Assembly: GCA_030538175.1 (NCBI GenBank)
Contig: JAUNUL010000096.1
Coordinates: 1 to 9,257, forward strand
DNA: 9,257 bases
Source: Propionibacteriaceae bacterium
GTDB taxonomy: Bacteria; Actinomycetota; Actinomycetes; Propionibacteriales; Propionibacteriaceae
Direction: 5' to 3'
Made by a program: the position numbers and the translations under genes. Positions 7,652 to 9,257 of the stretch are shown here, piece by piece (within the stretch, counting starts at the first letter, position 1; each line of letters begins with the position of its first letter). The notes under the pieces were generated by a model. The model saw only the letters and a list, made by a program, of their open reading frames with translations, was not told the DNA's origin and did no database searches.

Positions 7652-8808
7652 CAACGGGCAATCAGTTCCTGCAGGCGGTCCTGCCAGGCCTCGATGTTCG
7701 GCTCCAAAGCCTCCGCGGTGAACGGTCGGCTGCGCTCCAGGCACTCGTTGGCAGCCTGGAGTCTGGCCTCTTCATCGGTCAACAGCCTGGTGATCGCATC
7801 AGCCAGGGGCGCCACTTCGCCGCTGGGCACCAACAGGTGGCGAGGCAGGAGCTCGGGGATCCCCGCCACTTCGGTCCCGACGCACGCCGTGCCCAGGGAC
7901 ATGGCTTCGAGCAAGGCTCGGGGGAGGCCCTCGACCAAGGACGGCATCGCGAAGACATGGGCGCTGCGTAGCACTGCCGATACCTCACCCCAGCCGTCGA
8001 GGAAGTCGACGAACTCGACGCAGTCGCGGAGATCCAGCTCATCGACCAAATCCACGAGCTGCCCGCGGCAGGCGCCATTTCCCACCAGGACCAGGGTTGC
8101 GCCCGGAACTTTCTCCCGGATCGTCAGCATGGCCCTGATGAGGAAGTCATGCCCCTTGTACATGACCTCCTGGGTGCCGATGGCGACGATGCGCCCCGGC
8201 ACGAAGGACGGGGTGGGCACCGTGTCCAAGGCCTCAACGGCTGCGTCGGTATACCAGAACTGTCGCGAGGAATCAGCCGCGCCGTACTTGGACTGGAGAA
8301 AGGCCTGGGTGGGATACCTCACGGCAGCGGCCTGGCGAACTGCGAGTTGGGACATCTTCGTGGCGAGCCACTTGATGAGTTGCCGATGGCGGGCGCTGGA
8401 GGAGCTGGAGATGGAATCCACGATGTCCCCGACGAAGTGCACTGCCGCAGGAGTGCCGGTCAGCCTGGCAGCGAACACCGCGAGGTTGCCGACCAGCCCC
8501 GGGCACTTGGCCACGACCAAGTCGACTTCCCGCGCGATCCGCAGCGCCTTCATGAACAATAAGGGCAGCTTGAGCGCATTGGTGCCTGCGATGCCCTTGT
8601 AGTAGGGCAGCCCGATCACGGTTCCGTCGATCACGTGCGGAGCCACCTCGTCATCGGACGGCTTCAGCCGAGCACACAGGACGGCCTCATGGCCGGCGGG
8701 CCCGAGCTCCTGCCAGTGTCGGTCCTCAAGGCGTCGGTTCGTCGAGACGACGTCCCCGTCCGACCTGCGAAAGACTCGGTCCTCGACAAAGATGGCAAAG
8801 CGTCCCAT
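7651..8808 (-). CDS. Glycosyltransferase family 4 (GT-B fold)
   Basis: A 385-residue cytoplasmic glycosyltransferase that probably adds one sugar to the lipid-linked repeat unit, using a nucleotide sugar donor with retention of configuration (family knowledge). The N-terminal acceptor domain covers about 1-200, with an amphipathic Ser- and basic-rich stretch near 131-160 that may touch the membrane. The C-terminal donor domain starts with VAIGTQEVMYKGHDFLIRA (208-226), followed by VGNG (242-245) and the diagnostic E-x7-E motif with E293 and E301 in SLVEGLPRALLEAMSLG. The ATG at 8808 is preceded by AGAGG four nt away, within the 9-nt gap after the previous gene's stop. The gene overlaps the flippase start by one base. 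Donor and acceptor specificity cannot be read from sequence. A long antisense frame on the plus strand is a shadow of this gene's codon usage. Confidence 0.93.
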   Translation of the reverse strand: MGRFAIFVEDRVFRRSDGDVVSTNRRLEDRHWQELGPAGHEAVLCARLKPSDDEVAPHVIDGTVIGLPYYKGIAGTNALKLPLLFMKALRIAREVDLVVAKCPGLVGNLAVFAARLTGTPAAVHFVGDIVDSISSSSSARHRQLIKWLATKMSQLAVRQAAAVRYPTQAFLQSKYGAADSSRQFWYTDAAVEALDTVPTPSFVPGRIVAIGTQEVMYKGHDFLIRAMLTIREKVPGATLVLVGNGACRGQLVDLVDELDLRDCVEFVDFLDGWGEVSAVLRSAHVFAMPSLVEGLPRALLEAMSLGTACVGTEVAGIPELLPRHLLVPSGEVAPLADAITRLLTDEEARLQAANECLERSRPFTAEALEPNIEAWQDRLQELIAR

Positions 8809-8817
8809 GGTTCCTCT

Positions 8818-9257
8818 TCACGCGCCTGTTGCGATGTCGATGACGCGGTTCACGCAGTCCGACAGTTCAAAGTTCTGTTCAATATGGCTGCGGGCCACGG
8901 CCCCGCGAGCATCGAGCGAACCCTTGACCCACGTCTCATGGGCGGATTCCAGCGCGGCGCCCAAAGCCGTCGCGTCCCCGGTCGGGAATACCCATCCGGA
9001 CCCTTCAACCACGATCTCCGGCAAAGCTCCGGCATCCGAGGTGACGGACGGGACCCCCATCGCCGCAGCCTCGCCTGCCGCCCCGTGATTCTCTGACAGT
9101 GATGGGCTCACACTGAGATCTGCCGCGACATAGGCGGTGCGCACGTCAGCCACGGTGTCGATCCAGATGACGGAGTCCTCAAGGCCCAGCTCGACGCTCT
9201 GCCGCATCAGCATGGCGCGGTGCTCTTCACCGGCCGTGTCGAAGCCGGAACCGACCA
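8818..9257 (-). CDS. Glycosyltransferase family 4, C-terminal part; 5' end beyond the window
   Basis: The last 145 residues of a GT-B glycosyltransferase; the frame stays open to the right edge. Reading beyond the internal Met at 9213 gives VGSGFDTAGEEHRA, the beginning of the donor-domain VGxG element. So the true start lies outside the window and a start at 9213 would be wrong. Downstream are the donor-site segment SPSLSENHGAAGEAAAMGVPSV and GALPEIV, which contact the nucleotide sugar in the family. The two glutamates are separated by six residues (ENHGAAGE), not the usual seven of the E-x7-E motif; the ENxGxxxE form occurs in some GT4 subgroups as I recall, so this is probably a natural variant. 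It is the first visible gene of the glycan operon and ends 9 nt before the second glycosyltransferase. Confidence 0.9.
   Translation of the reverse strand, partial: VGSGFDTAGEEHRAMLMRQSVELGLEDSVIWIDTVADVRTAYVAADLSVSPSLSENHGAAGEAAAMGVPSVTSDAGALPEIVVEGSGWVFPTGDATALGAALESAHETWVKGSLDARGAVARSHIEQNFELSDCVNRVIDIATGA

Noticed and set aside
7613..8602. 329-codon open frame on the plus strand opposite the GT4 gene
   Set aside because: Ser/Arg/Thr-rich low-complexity translation typical of an antisense shadow; the minus-strand GT4 has clear catalytic motifs over the same bases.
9211..9213. ATG 9213 as the start of the truncated glycosyltransferase
   Set aside because: The frame continues upstream to the window edge and encodes the family's VGSG element, so the Met is internal.

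Overview
This is a high-GC window (about 65-72% G+C over most genes by hand counts) from what looks like an actinobacterium. The evidence is the base composition, GTG/ATG starts with GGAG-type ribosome binding sites, tightly overlapping genes, and a small proline-rich membrane protein of a kind common in that phylum. A member of the Propionibacteriales or a relative is possible, but the window alone cannot fix the genus. It holds most of a glycan-assembly locus of the Wzx/Wzy type, lying beside the translational GTPase gene typA.

Layout, left to right. The 5' 376 codons of typA lie on the minus strand and run off the left edge. Next is a minus-strand O-antigen ligase/polymerase-like membrane protein (1252-2514), whose DNA is clearly poorer in G+C (about 42-53% in sampled lines) than everything around it. 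A 351-bp divergent intergenic region follows, holding two near-identical direct repeats and a perfect 16-bp palindrome. One plus-strand gene (2866-3228) encodes a small proline-rich protein with two membrane segments. The main block then occupies 3286-9257, all minus strand and transcribed right to left: a truncated GT4 glycosyltransferase, a complete GT4 glycosyltransferase, a Wzx-type flippase, a Wzy-type polymerase, a DegT/DnrJ/EryC1/StrS sugar aminotransferase, and a short PglC-type phosphoglycosyltransferase.

How they would work together (inference from families). The aminotransferase makes a nucleotide-activated 4-amino sugar. The phosphoglycosyltransferase starts the lipid-linked glycan by moving a sugar phosphate from a UDP-sugar to undecaprenyl phosphate. 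The two GT4 enzymes extend the repeat unit, Wzx flips it across the membrane, and Wzy polymerises it. The separate ligase-like protein could be a second polymerase or an enzyme transferring the glycan to an acceptor. Gene junctions are a 9-nt gap, a 1-nt overlap (TGATG), an 8-nt overlap (ATGCATGA), a 52-nt gap and a 4-nt overlap (GTGA), so this is probably one operon with a possible internal start before the aminotransferase. No sugar dehydratase, acetyltransferase, chain-length regulator or LCP ligase is visible here; such genes may lie beyond the right edge.

No rRNA, tRNA, CRISPR array or transposase gene was seen.
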